DNA of 63,276 nt. Source: a virus. The notes below the pieces were generated by a model, which worked only from the letters and a program-made list of their open reading frames with translations, was not told where the DNA came from and made no database searches. Shown here in pieces: positions 51,302 to 61,057 of this stretch (its first letter is position 1; every line of letters begins with the position of its first letter). The stretch covers positions 1 to 63,276 of the IMG/VR virus record IMGVR_UViG_3300032334_002666; one strand, written 5' to 3'. The translations under genes were made by a program, and so were the position numbers.

Positions 51302-52318
51302 TTATAAGTTTGAGAATAGTGAATCATATTCATCGTCTTCAGAACCAGCAGTGGTCGATTCTGCCGGAGACTCAGTAACAGATGATGCAGGGGTACTTGC
51401 AAACTCTAGATCATCATTGACGCTTGCTTTTGGAGCATTTGATTTTCCAGGTTTCATTTTAGAACGAATTAATTCATTCATTTTAGTATCCTTACTTCTT
51501 TCAAGAATCATCTCAAGAACTTCTCTTTGAGGAACCGCTGCAACTATTGCCTCAGCTACTTTAGTGAAGGTCTCTTCTGTCCAATCTTGGTGAAAGTATT
51601 CATCCATTTTTGGAGTATTCTTTGTCATGAACTCGGTTACAAGCTTAATTGATTTTTCATCATTTTTGACCTGTACTTGAGTATCACCAATTTTAAATAC
51701 TAATGGAGTAACTTCATCCATGAACTTACATTTAGCCCAGTCTCTAAACTCTTTGGTTTTCTTACCGACTACACAAAGTAAATCTTTTCCTTCAAGTAAG
51801 TGATAAGGATTTACTTTTTTGCTTGTTGAGAATCCATCTAATTCTTCAGGATTTACCAATTGGTCGATTAACATACCAATTTGATTTCTGAATTTAAAGA
51901 TTTTAATAGTCCCTTCAAGATCAGGTCTTTGTGGATCCTTCTTGATGTAAACGGCTGAGTGATTAGTACTCCATCGTGAGAAGTTTTTACCAATTTCTTC
52001 AGCAATTTCAGGTTCTTCTTTTTTCAAAGATCTTAAAACTGATTCCATTGTCCATAAGATTGAAGGTTTTTCAACATTCGATGGACAGTCAATAATCAAG
52101 GATTCCTTAGTTAAAGGATTCCAAAATTTAGCAGTGTACTTAGTGTACTTGCTTTTTGTTTTGTCAAACACATAAGGGATAAATCTAAATACTGATTTAT
52201 ACGAACCATTGTGCGCATTTGGATCCGGGTCATAAACGTTCGGATCTACTTTTTTACCGCCACCAGCTTGAGGCTTTCTTGAAAAGTTCTCTTCTGGTAA
52301 ATCAAAAAAATCTGTCAT
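51302..52318 (-). CDS. 32: Single-stranded DNA-binding protein (gp32-like)
   Basis: 338 residues (T4 gp32: 301). The OB-fold core begins at GSYKSVFRFIPYVFDK, with AVYIKKDPQRPDLEGTIKIF matching T4 ILVVKDPAAPENEGKVFKY. The C-terminus is an acidic tail EDDEYDSLFSNL like T4 DLDDLLNDL, the contact point for replication partners. The zinc-binding Cys cluster of T4 gp32 is not present. The leader ATAACAACAAAAATT has no Shine-Dalgarno sequence. An AAAACTTT element lies at 52363-52370. Confidence 0.88.
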   Translation of the reverse strand: MTDFFDLPEENFSRKPQAGGGKKVDPNVYDPDPNAHNGSYKSVFRFIPYVFDKTKSKYTKYTAKFWNPLTKESLIIDCPSNVEKPSILWTMESVLRSLKKEEPEIAEEIGKNFSRWSTNHSAVYIKKDPQRPDLEGTIKIFKFRNQIGMLIDQLVNPEELDGFSTSKKVNPYHLLEGKDLLCVVGKKTKEFRDWAKCKFMDEVTPLVFKIGDTQVQVKNDEKSIKLVTEFMTKNTPKMDEYFHQDWTEETFTKVAEAIVAAVPQREVLEMILERSKDTKMNELIRSKMKPGKSNAPKASVNDDLEFASTPASSVTESPAESTTAGSEDDEYDSLFSNL

Positions 52319-52375
52319 AATTTTTGTTGTTATTTTTATAGTCTTGTACTACATATATTACTAAAGTTTTAAGAA

Positions 52376-52407
52376 AACAAAAAAAAAGCCTCAAAAAGAG
52401 GCTTTTT
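52376..52407 (-). terminator. Intrinsic terminator after the histone-like gene
   Basis: On the minus strand AAAAAGCCTC / GAGGCTTTTT with a five-T loop is followed by a longer T run. It ends the 52.4-54.2 kb late minus-strand unit before the gp32 promoter region. Confidence 0.85.
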
Positions 52408-52433
52408 CATAGTTTAAAGGTAGAGGGTAATTC

Positions 52434-52703
52434 TTATTTTGCTGAGATCTCGTCAGTTAATGTTTGACGAAGATTCTTTGCACCTTCTTGAAGCTTAGTC
52501 ATTTCAGCTTTAATTGCAGGATGCTTAATTGCTTTACGGATCTCTTGCATTTTCTTTTTAAGTCTGTTACCAGCGCTTTTTACACCTTTTCCGTAATATT
52601 TATCAGCATCTTCTTCTGCTGTTGAAATAAGAGAAATAATTGGATCAAAGATTGCAGCTTGAACAGAGGCAATTTCAGCTTTTAGTTTTTCAAAATCGTT
52701 CAT
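52434..52703 (-). CDS. Histone H1-like (Hc1-like) DNA-binding protein
   Basis: 89 residues, Lys-rich and helical. The segment DADKYYGKGVKSAGNRLKKK followed by MQEIRKAIK matches the Bacteroidota histone H1-like pattern (EADAxKFYxKGNKAAGTRLRKxMQEIKxLA). Cellular relatives are thought to bind DNA. In the phage it could compact phage or host DNA. It lies next to genes with capsid-targeting-like N-termini and ends at a terminator. Confidence 0.75.
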   Translation of the reverse strand: MNDFEKLKAEIASVQAAIFDPIISLISTAEEDADKYYGKGVKSAGNRLKKKMQEIRKAIKHPAIKAEMTKLQEGAKNLRQTLTDEISAK

Positions 52704-52749
52704 ATTTAATACTTTTTATAGTTTTTTACTAAAAAATATGAAGTGGTTT

Positions 52750-53499
52750 TTAAATTGAGGTAACTATATGGTCTACCTTATTTGAAAAAGTAGCATCTGG
52801 ATACTGTTCTAGTGCTTGAGTAACCCATACTTTCATTACATGACTATATTCATCTTGACTAATATATCCAGATTGAATAAATGGAATTAGATAATTATCA
52901 AATACTTGGTCCAATGGAATATTTTGGGCTTGTGAGCTTGCATACATTCCTTCAACCATTGATTCTATTTCATCGCTTAATAGGAAATATTTATAGCTCT
53001 TTTTAGCACTATGTCTCTTCATTTTATCACTCACATGAGAATTAAAAGGATTTCGATTAAGACCTAATTGATCTAGATGATTAGTTTCATGAGTAAGGAT
53101 ATCTAATAATCGATAATATAATTTACTATATAGTATCGGTTCCTCCTTTGGATTTAAGATAATATGAAATGTGATTTTAGGTACTTTTAATTTTGATTTA
53201 CTCATTTTGGTATTAGCATCAATGCAGTACCCTAAGCGGTCAAAATTTATTTTTTCCCAAGGAAGACCTTTAAAGTGGCTATCTTGCTCAAGATCAGGTG
53301 ATCCATCTGCTCTAACATTTAGAATCAGGTCAAATATAAATGGTTCTGTAAATTCCATTCCAGAAAAAATAGTATATTGTGTACTCTCATCTAGATAGGA
53401 AGTACGTAATTTCTCAATCAGTGTTTGAGAAAGATCTTTAATAAATTGGGATTTTTGATCCATGCTCTCGTTTATAAATTCGATAAATGACTTAATCAT
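52750..53499 (-). CDS. Putative zinc metallopeptidase with capsid-targeting-like N-terminus
   Basis: 249 residues. MIKSFIEFINESMDQ is a close match to T4 capsid-targeting sequences (MKTYQEFIAE). Around residue 137 ILTHETNHLDQL supplies HExxH, and a later LSDEIESMVEGM could give the third zinc ligand Glu. The start overlaps the upstream stop by one base (TAATG). It could be an injected or head-located peptidase; the substrate is unknown. Confidence 0.65.
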   Translation of the reverse strand: MIKSFIEFINESMDQKSQFIKDLSQTLIEKLRTSYLDESTQYTIFSGMEFTEPFIFDLILNVRADGSPDLEQDSHFKGLPWEKINFDRLGYCIDANTKMSKSKLKVPKITFHIILNPKEEPILYSKLYYRLLDILTHETNHLDQLGLNRNPFNSHVSDKMKRHSAKKSYKYFLLSDEIESMVEGMYASSQAQNIPLDQVFDNYLIPFIQSGYISQDEYSHVMKVWVTQALEQYPDATFSNKVDHIVTSI

Positions 53500-53990
53500 T
53501 ACTTTTTATGTTTTATGAAGGTGACGTCGATGTCTTCAGTAGTAGGTGTATTATTTGAAAAAACAACTGTGACGTCTGGTAGCTGCTTAGCTATAATATT
53601 TGAAGCAGATGCATTTTTTAGCTTTTCAATAAATGGTAAATCTTCGCTTGAGATATTTACACGGTCGCCTTTAACAATGTCAATTAGACTTTTTTGACGA
53701 ACTTCAATTTCAGGTCCAGTTAACTTTTTCTTATCTGAATCTATTATATTTTCTTGAGCCCAAGTCTTTAGTTTTTCTGCATCAATTGAATAACATGGAT
53801 ATTCAACAACTACACTACCATCTGGGTATTTACGACGACTGTTTCCAATATCATCATGTCCAGTCATAAATAGAAATTTATATTCAATTGCCTTCTTTAC
53901 TGGCGCAGCTGGTGCGCCTGGCATAGGAGGCATTCCCATGTCCTGTTCAATAATAAATTCTGAATACTTACGGATATGTTTATTTTTCAT
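53499..53990 (-). CDS. Hypothetical protein with capsid-targeting-like N-terminus
   Basis: 163 residues. MKNKHIRKYSEFIIEQDMG fits the pattern (Y-x-x-F-I-I-E), followed by a Met/Pro/Gly/Ala-rich linker (MPPMPGAPAAP) and a compact alpha/beta domain of about 125 residues (EYKFLFMTGHDDIGNSRRKY, then VVVEYPCYSIDAEKLKTWAQ). No family is recognised. It overlaps the upstream gene by 11 nt. Confidence 0.6.
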   Translation of the reverse strand: MKNKHIRKYSEFIIEQDMGMPPMPGAPAAPVKKAIEYKFLFMTGHDDIGNSRRKYPDGSVVVEYPCYSIDAEKLKTWAQENIIDSDKKKLTGPEIEVRQKSLIDIVKGDRVNISSEDLPFIEKLKNASASNIIAKQLPDVTVVFSNNTPTTEDIDVTFIKHKK

Positions 53991-54213
53991 CTTTATTAGA
54001 GTCTTTCTTTTTTTCTATGATGATTCCGTCTCGCTGGTTCCACATGTTTTTATTAACACGTATGTCACCATATTTACTATCAAGAACAATCGCACCGTCA
54101 TTAACTTTCTTTACCGTAAATCGAGTAGCTGCGTATCTAACTAAATCACCTTTTTCAATAGATTCAAATTCATGATCTTTACTTTCATTTATAAATTGAT
54201 TGAAATTAAGCAT
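53980..54213 (-). CDS. Small SH3-like protein with capsid-targeting-like N-terminus
   Basis: 77 residues. MLNFNQFINESKDHE is another close match to the T4 capsid-targeting pattern. The rest (EKGDLVRYAATRFTVKKVND, then VLDSKYGDIRV) reads like a small beta-barrel of SH3/KOW type. It is first in a three-gene minus-strand unit with its own late promoter, inside an otherwise early block. Confidence 0.65.
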   Translation of the reverse strand: MLNFNQFINESKDHEFESIEKGDLVRYAATRFTVKKVNDGAIVLDSKYGDIRVNKNMWNQRDGIIIEKKKDSNKDEK

Positions 54214-54220
54214 GAAAAAA

Positions 54221-54239
54221 TATTTTTTATTATTTATCT
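54221..54239 (-). promoter_or_regulatory. Late-promoter-like motif, minus strand
   Basis: On the minus strand AGATAAATAATAAAAAATA lies 26 nt upstream of the ATG at 54213. It is the only clear minus-strand member of the family and it precedes capsid-targeting-like genes, linking motif and class of gene. Confidence 0.75.
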
Positions 54240-54243
54240 AAAC

Positions 54244-54273
54244 AAAAAAGCAGCAAAAGTAATTTGCTGCTTT
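54244..54273 (-). terminator. Intrinsic terminator after nrdA
   Basis: On the minus strand AAAGCAGCAAA / TTTGCTGCTTT with a short loop is followed by TTTTTTG. It stops early transcription from nrdA just upstream of the late promoter. Confidence 0.85.
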
Positions 54274-54295
54274 GATATTTATTTTAATTTTGATT

Positions 54296-56101
54296 CTATC
54301 CATCGCAACTTAGACAGTCAACCATTGCTCTAGCTGAAATATCTCCACGTAATACTGATTCGGTTCTCATATAATACAGAGTTTTAATTCCAGCATTGTA
54401 TGCTTCTAGGTGAACTTGATTTATAAATTTAGGCTCAGCCTCAGTAGGAAAGGCTAGATTCAAAGAAACGGACTGATCAATATACTGTTGTCTTAATCCA
54501 GCTTGACGAACTAGTTCTAATTGATTTAACTCTTTAAACGTAAGGTACACATCCTTTAACGGGATATAGCTAGATTGATCTATTTCTGGAAGCCTATTAA
54601 ATTTACTTAGGGTAATAGGATTTCCAGCTTCTCCTAATTTTACAAAGTAATTATCAATACACTCTAGATCTTGTACAGATCCGCCGTCTTCTAGAATTTG
54701 ATCCCAAGTATCTTTAGTATTGAACCCTAATTTATCAAGGACCTTTTCTAAGGAAGGATTTTTTCTAATAAAGGTACCTTTTGCTGTTTGCTCAGTAAAT
54801 ACATTTGCTGCCCATGGTTCAATACCAGCAGAGACGTTTCCAGAAAGCTTAGAGTTAGATACAGTAGGTGCAACTGCACGCTGATGAGTATTTCTCATTC
54901 CTGTACCAACACACCATAGGGGCTCACCATATTCCCTTGCCATATCTCTACTTGCACGTTCGCTTTCAATTTTAAGCTGTGAAAATATTTTACGAGTCTC
55001 AAATTGAGCAGGTAGAGAATCGAATGGGATATTTTTATTTTGTAAATAGGTATGCCATCCTAATACACCTAATCCAAGAGCTCTACCCTTTTCGGCAGAT
55101 CGAACTGAATTTTCAAATCCTCTCATGTATTTAGCGCGTTGAATAAATTCTTCAAGCACTCCATCTAGGAACCATGTTGCGGTGTAGATCAGGTCAGTAT
55201 CTTTCCACTCTTCATATTTTGCAAGATTTAGAGAGGAAAGGCAGCACACGAATGAGTGATTTTCATCTGTATGTAGAGTGATCTCACTACAAATATTTGT
55301 CATATAAACCTTAAGGCCGTTCTTTTTGTATGCTTCAGGATTTTGACGATTGACGTTTCCTTTGTACATAATATATGGCTCACCGCTAGATCTACGTTTT
55401 CTTAACACCGCTGTCCATCGACGACGAGCTTCTTTATCGCCATGCTCTAGTTTTTGCATAAAGTCATCAGATACGACAACACACTGATGAAGATTTAAAC
55501 ACTGTCGATTAATATCTCCCTTAGGTTCTCTAATTTCTAGCCAATCCCAAAAATCTCCATGCTCAATATCCATATTCACAGAAGCAGCACCCCTACGAAC
55601 ATTTCCTTGATTTGTTGCAAGAACAGAGGAATCGTATATTTTACAGAAAGGAACAAGTCCGTCAGATGTACCGTTTTGAGAAATAGTAGAACCTGCTGGA
55701 CGTATTTGATTTACACCAACCCCGACGCCTCCACCATGTTTAGCTAGGAGCATAAGTTCTAGGTTCTTTCCTCCAATATCTGCTATTGAGTCAGCAACGT
55801 CAATGCCGAAACATGAAATAGGAAGACCTCGTTCAGTACCAGTATTTGAAAATACCGGAGTTGCTAAATTTAACCAGCCTTTCCACATATAGTCAAAAAA
55901 CTTAGATGCCATTTCTGGCTTACGAAGTCTCTTCGCAACGGCAGTTGATACTCTCCAATAAGCGTCTTTAGGTGTTTCACCCTCAAGTAGGTATCCTCTA
56001 GATACTGTTTTAACATATACTTCAGTATTTGCCCATACTGGAAAGTGAACGCCGATTTCCCAACCTAGTGATTCTCCGTGATTCATTTCATTTTCTTCCA
56101 T
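54296..56101 (-). CDS. nrdA: Ribonucleoside-diphosphate reductase large subunit (NrdA), short form
   Basis: 601 residues (T4 NrdA: 754). Class I catalytic features are LATPVFSNTGTERGLPISCF (first active-site Cys), HGGGVGVGVNQIRPAG, SVRSAEKGRALGLGVLGWHT, and the C-terminal pair CLSCDG that is re-reduced by thioredoxin or glutaredoxin. The N-terminal ATP-cone for allosteric activity control is missing: the protein starts about 60 residues before the first active-site Cys segment. The enzyme would thus not be shut down by dATP, suitable for a phage. It overlaps the small upstream gene. Confidence 0.92.
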   Translation of the reverse strand: MEENEMNHGESLGWEIGVHFPVWANTEVYVKTVSRGYLLEGETPKDAYWRVSTAVAKRLRKPEMASKFFDYMWKGWLNLATPVFSNTGTERGLPISCFGIDVADSIADIGGKNLELMLLAKHGGGVGVGVNQIRPAGSTISQNGTSDGLVPFCKIYDSSVLATNQGNVRRGAASVNMDIEHGDFWDWLEIREPKGDINRQCLNLHQCVVVSDDFMQKLEHGDKEARRRWTAVLRKRRSSGEPYIMYKGNVNRQNPEAYKKNGLKVYMTNICSEITLHTDENHSFVCCLSSLNLAKYEEWKDTDLIYTATWFLDGVLEEFIQRAKYMRGFENSVRSAEKGRALGLGVLGWHTYLQNKNIPFDSLPAQFETRKIFSQLKIESERASRDMAREYGEPLWCVGTGMRNTHQRAVAPTVSNSKLSGNVSAGIEPWAANVFTEQTAKGTFIRKNPSLEKVLDKLGFNTKDTWDQILEDGGSVQDLECIDNYFVKLGEAGNPITLSKFNRLPEIDQSSYIPLKDVYLTFKELNQLELVRQAGLRQQYIDQSVSLNLAFPTEAEPKFINQVHLEAYNAGIKTLYYMRTESVLRGDISARAMVDCLSCDG

Positions 56102-56258
56102 CTTCTTTATTATTCGTTAATTTATTTAATTTTTCTGCTATTCTAGGAGAGACAATAATCCATGAAGCTGGGCTACGTTTGCCAGCTTCATCTAACATAC
56201 GACAATATTCACCAATTGGTGTTAATTTACCAGAGTTCCTCTTCTGACCAGTTTTCAT
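56088..56258 (-). CDS. Small protein between nrdB and nrdA
   Basis: 56 residues from the ATG at 56258 (MKTGQKRNSGKLTPIGEYCR), overlapping the nrdB end by 32 nt and the nrdA start by 14 nt. It is basic, with SPASWIIVSPRIAEKLNKL. A longer upstream frame lies wholly over nrdB and is not favoured. Function unknown; real coding is moderately supported by overlap geometry. Confidence 0.45.
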   Translation of the reverse strand: MKTGQKRNSGKLTPIGEYCRMLDEAGKRSPASWIIVSPRIAEKLNKLTNNKEDGRK

Positions 56259-57231
56259 TTTCTCCGGCTTTAGCGTAATCAGTAGGGCGAATTGCAAAGA
56301 AGTCAGTATGGGTATGTCCACCAGTAAGATGATAAAACCAGTCAAGTTCTGATGCTGAATCTTCGTTATATTCAAAAATTGAGGCGTATCCTAATTCGTT
56401 TAGTTTTTCGTTTGCTCTCTTTTTAATAAAGGCTTTTAGGTTTTCTGCTTTAAGATTTTCAAGATCTCCAAGTTCAAACATTTTATCAATGAAAGTAAGC
56501 TCCATCTCTACCATTAAGACAGCAGCTTCTTCTACTTGTGTTTGAACAGATTCCCTAAGTCCTGGATATTCGTCACACATATGTCGAAATAACTGGCAGC
56601 CCATTTTAGAGTGAAGAGACTCATCTCTAACTGACCATTTCATTTGCTGACCAATTCCCTTTAAGAAATTTCTCATTTGAAAAGAATATAGGACAGCAAA
56701 GGATGAGTAGAGGGATACTCCTTCAGCAAATGCGGAAAATATAGCAAGTGACTTTGCCACATCTCTACGGGCATCTGATGAATCAGCTAGATCAATATGG
56801 GTATAATCGCTAGCTGTAGATAATAAAAATTCAAATTTAGCAGCAATGGTAGGTTCATGCATAAATGCTTTAAAATCATCTAAGCCTAGGGTTTCATTTA
56901 AGTAAGAATAGGCAACGGCATGTATTGTCTCTTGTGAACCAAATATCATTGCCATTTGCTTGATTTCATATTTAGGAAACCACTTAGTAACCATGCCAGT
57001 CCAATAGTCACTTACTGCGCATTCAGTTTGAGCAAAACCTAAAAGAATATTACCAACTAGGTTTTTTTCAGAGGGTGTTAAATTTTCATTCCAATCTTTA
57101 ATATCACCCTGCATTGAAATTTCAGTATGCAGCCAAAATGCTTGTGCTTGTAGTAACCAACCTTCCGTGTAATATATTGGATATTCAAAGGGTTTATATT
57201 CGAGTCGTTCTTTAAAGAGGGAACTTGCCAT
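56227..57231 (-). CDS. nrdB: Ribonucleotide reductase small subunit (NrdB)
   Basis: 334 residues. Diiron/dimetal carboxylate ligands: Glu in FAQTECAVSDYW (first ligand position, 31 residues before the next), ETIH with radical Tyr four residues later (ETIHAVAY), Glu in FAEGVSLY, and ESLH. The radical Tyr is retained, but the first ligand is Glu rather than the Asp of E. coli NrdB. It partners with NrdA to make dNDPs. The C-terminal ENENWSEEELW would dock to NrdA. Confidence 0.93.
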   Translation of the reverse strand: MASSLFKERLEYKPFEYPIYYTEGWLLQAQAFWLHTEISMQGDIKDWNENLTPSEKNLVGNILLGFAQTECAVSDYWTGMVTKWFPKYEIKQMAMIFGSQETIHAVAYSYLNETLGLDDFKAFMHEPTIAAKFEFLLSTASDYTHIDLADSSDARRDVAKSLAIFSAFAEGVSLYSSFAVLYSFQMRNFLKGIGQQMKWSVRDESLHSKMGCQLFRHMCDEYPGLRESVQTQVEEAAVLMVEMELTFIDKMFELGDLENLKAENLKAFIKKRANEKLNELGYASIFEYNEDSASELDWFYHLTGGHTHTDFFAIRPTDYAKAGENENWSEEELW

Positions 57232-57340
57232 GTGTTTTACTTGTTTTTTTAGACAACACTGCTAATACTATCAGCGCTGCAGATTGTTAAATTTTTTAAT
57301 TTTACCGTCTTAATCTAGATCGAACTGGTTTAGTTCTTGG

Positions 57341-57350
57341 TTATTTATCT
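57341..57350 (-). promoter_or_regulatory. Possible late-like motif upstream of nrdB
   Basis: AGATAAATAA on the minus strand lies about 110 nt before the nrdB ATG, far outside the 24-31 nt spacing of the others, and the following A-run is missing. The 152-nt gap 57232-57383 otherwise shows only AT-rich leader sequence and a 16-codon frame that I do not call. Confidence 0.25.
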
Positions 57351-57383
57351 TGTCCTTCATTTGAGTAAGAGCTCTTTTAAAAA

Positions 57384-58541
57384 TTAATTTTCAGAGTCTT
57401 CAACGAATTCAAATTTTAAGCTTTTATTTAGGATATCTACTCTAGAAACCCTAACATATGGAAACTTATTTATGTTATTTTCAAGATCTTTTCTTTTTAG
57501 TGATACTTCATAGTTTTCACCATCTATATCAATTGAAATAGAATTTTTCTTAGTGTTAACCTCGTATGCAAAACGTCTAGACTCAGTTTTTTCTCTAAGC
57601 TGTTGCCATGCTAATTTTTCAGTATTAACACTTTCTGGATTTAGAGTAAGGACTATTCTAAATTGTCCACCTTTCGATGTAATATCTTTTACATATACAT
57701 TGAGTGAATCACCAGTTCGTAAAGTTCGTTTGATTGTCTCATAGTCATCAAATTCGGTTTGATGTACAAGACCAGTAAAATATCCATCAATCTCAACGAA
57801 TACACCAAAGTCATATGGTTTATTAGTAAGCGTTCCAGTATATTCTCGATTGAAGTCAAGATTTTCAATCATTGTAGGCATCGAATGAGTAACATACTTC
57901 TTATATGAAAGAATGAATAGGTCATTTGCTTGATCGTAGTTGTCAACCATTACTGTCAATGTCTTGTTTAACATATCATTAAAGTTATGGACTACGTTAG
58001 CTGCTGCATGCGACCCTGGAATAAAGCACTCAATCTCTTTGTTATAGAGAGCAAGGTATCCTCCTTTAATTAGTTTAGTAATGGTTACATCGAACCATTT
58101 ATTCTCGGCAAGATTAGTAAATAGGTCTTGTTTGTATGAGATGGATAGTGCTTTTCTTTCAGATCCATAGTTTTCACCAAACTTGGTTGATTTATAAACC
58201 ATAATTAAAAACTCTCTATCCTCTCCTTGAGAAAGAGTCTCAATATTTTTTGAGTATTCTCTAAAAGGAATAATGATTGGTGTCTTAGAAGTTACCTCCT
58301 CTGCATGAATTAGTTTATCCTGAAAAGAGATAATGTTTGCTTGTACTCGGTATACGCCACTTTCCTGTAGGTCTTTTGCTGAAACGTCACCAGTTTTCTC
58401 ATATCTATTCATTAGATCATATAGCTCTTGTGCATATGGCTCATGGCAATAGATTTTAACTCCGGCTTTTTTATCTTCGGCTGTAAGGTTAACACGTGTA
58501 TTGTATTTACCTAATGTTGTGAATTGATCAATAGTTGTCAT
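57384..58541 (-). CDS. S1-domain RNA-binding protein (ribosomal protein S1-like)
   Basis: 385 residues. Two S1-type OB domains are seen: residues about 150-215 (WFDVTITKLIKGGYLALYNK, then CFIPGSHAA) and about 225-295 (REYTGTLTNKPYDFGVFVEI, GLVHQTEF, then GDSLNVYVKDI). The N-terminal 140 residues may include a further degenerate S1 fold. Ribosomal S1 brings mRNAs lacking strong Shine-Dalgarno sequences to the 30S subunit; a phage copy could favour phage messages. An AAAACTTT element lies at 58580-58587, and the gene stands alone after a terminator. Confidence 0.8.
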   Translation of the reverse strand: MTTIDQFTTLGKYNTRVNLTAEDKKAGVKIYCHEPYAQELYDLMNRYEKTGDVSAKDLQESGVYRVQANIISFQDKLIHAEEVTSKTPIIIPFREYSKNIETLSQGEDREFLIMVYKSTKFGENYGSERKALSISYKQDLFTNLAENKWFDVTITKLIKGGYLALYNKEIECFIPGSHAAANVVHNFNDMLNKTLTVMVDNYDQANDLFILSYKKYVTHSMPTMIENLDFNREYTGTLTNKPYDFGVFVEIDGYFTGLVHQTEFDDYETIKRTLRTGDSLNVYVKDITSKGGQFRIVLTLNPESVNTEKLAWQQLREKTESRRFAYEVNTKKNSISIDIDGENYEVSLKRKDLENNINKFPYVRVSRVDILNKSLKFEFVEDSEN

Positions 58542-58595
58542 TGCGAATTAATTTATAATTTATACACTCGTTGTTGGATAAAGTTTTTATAAAAA

Positions 58596-58625
58596 ACAAA
58601 AAAGAGATAGTTTCCTATCTCTTTT
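58596..58625 (-). terminator. Intrinsic terminator after groEL
   Basis: On the minus strand AAAAGAGATAG / CTATCTCTTTT with a GAAA loop is followed by TTGTTTTTTAT. It lies 22 nt after the groEL stop codon. Confidence 0.9.
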
Positions 58626-58646
58626 ACTTTTTAATATTGGTTGGTC

Positions 58647-61040
<2,394 letters not shown>

Positions 61041-61057
<17 letters not shown>

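Noticed and set aside
56259-56375. Extension of the small gene between nrdB and nrdA to 56375
   Set aside because: This part lies wholly inside nrdB in another frame and resembles a shadow; only the piece from 56258 has plausible overlap geometry.
57300-57351. 16-codon frame MKDKINNQELNQFDLD upstream of nrdB
   Set aside because: Too short, no supporting overlap or motif; it may be part of the nrdB leader.
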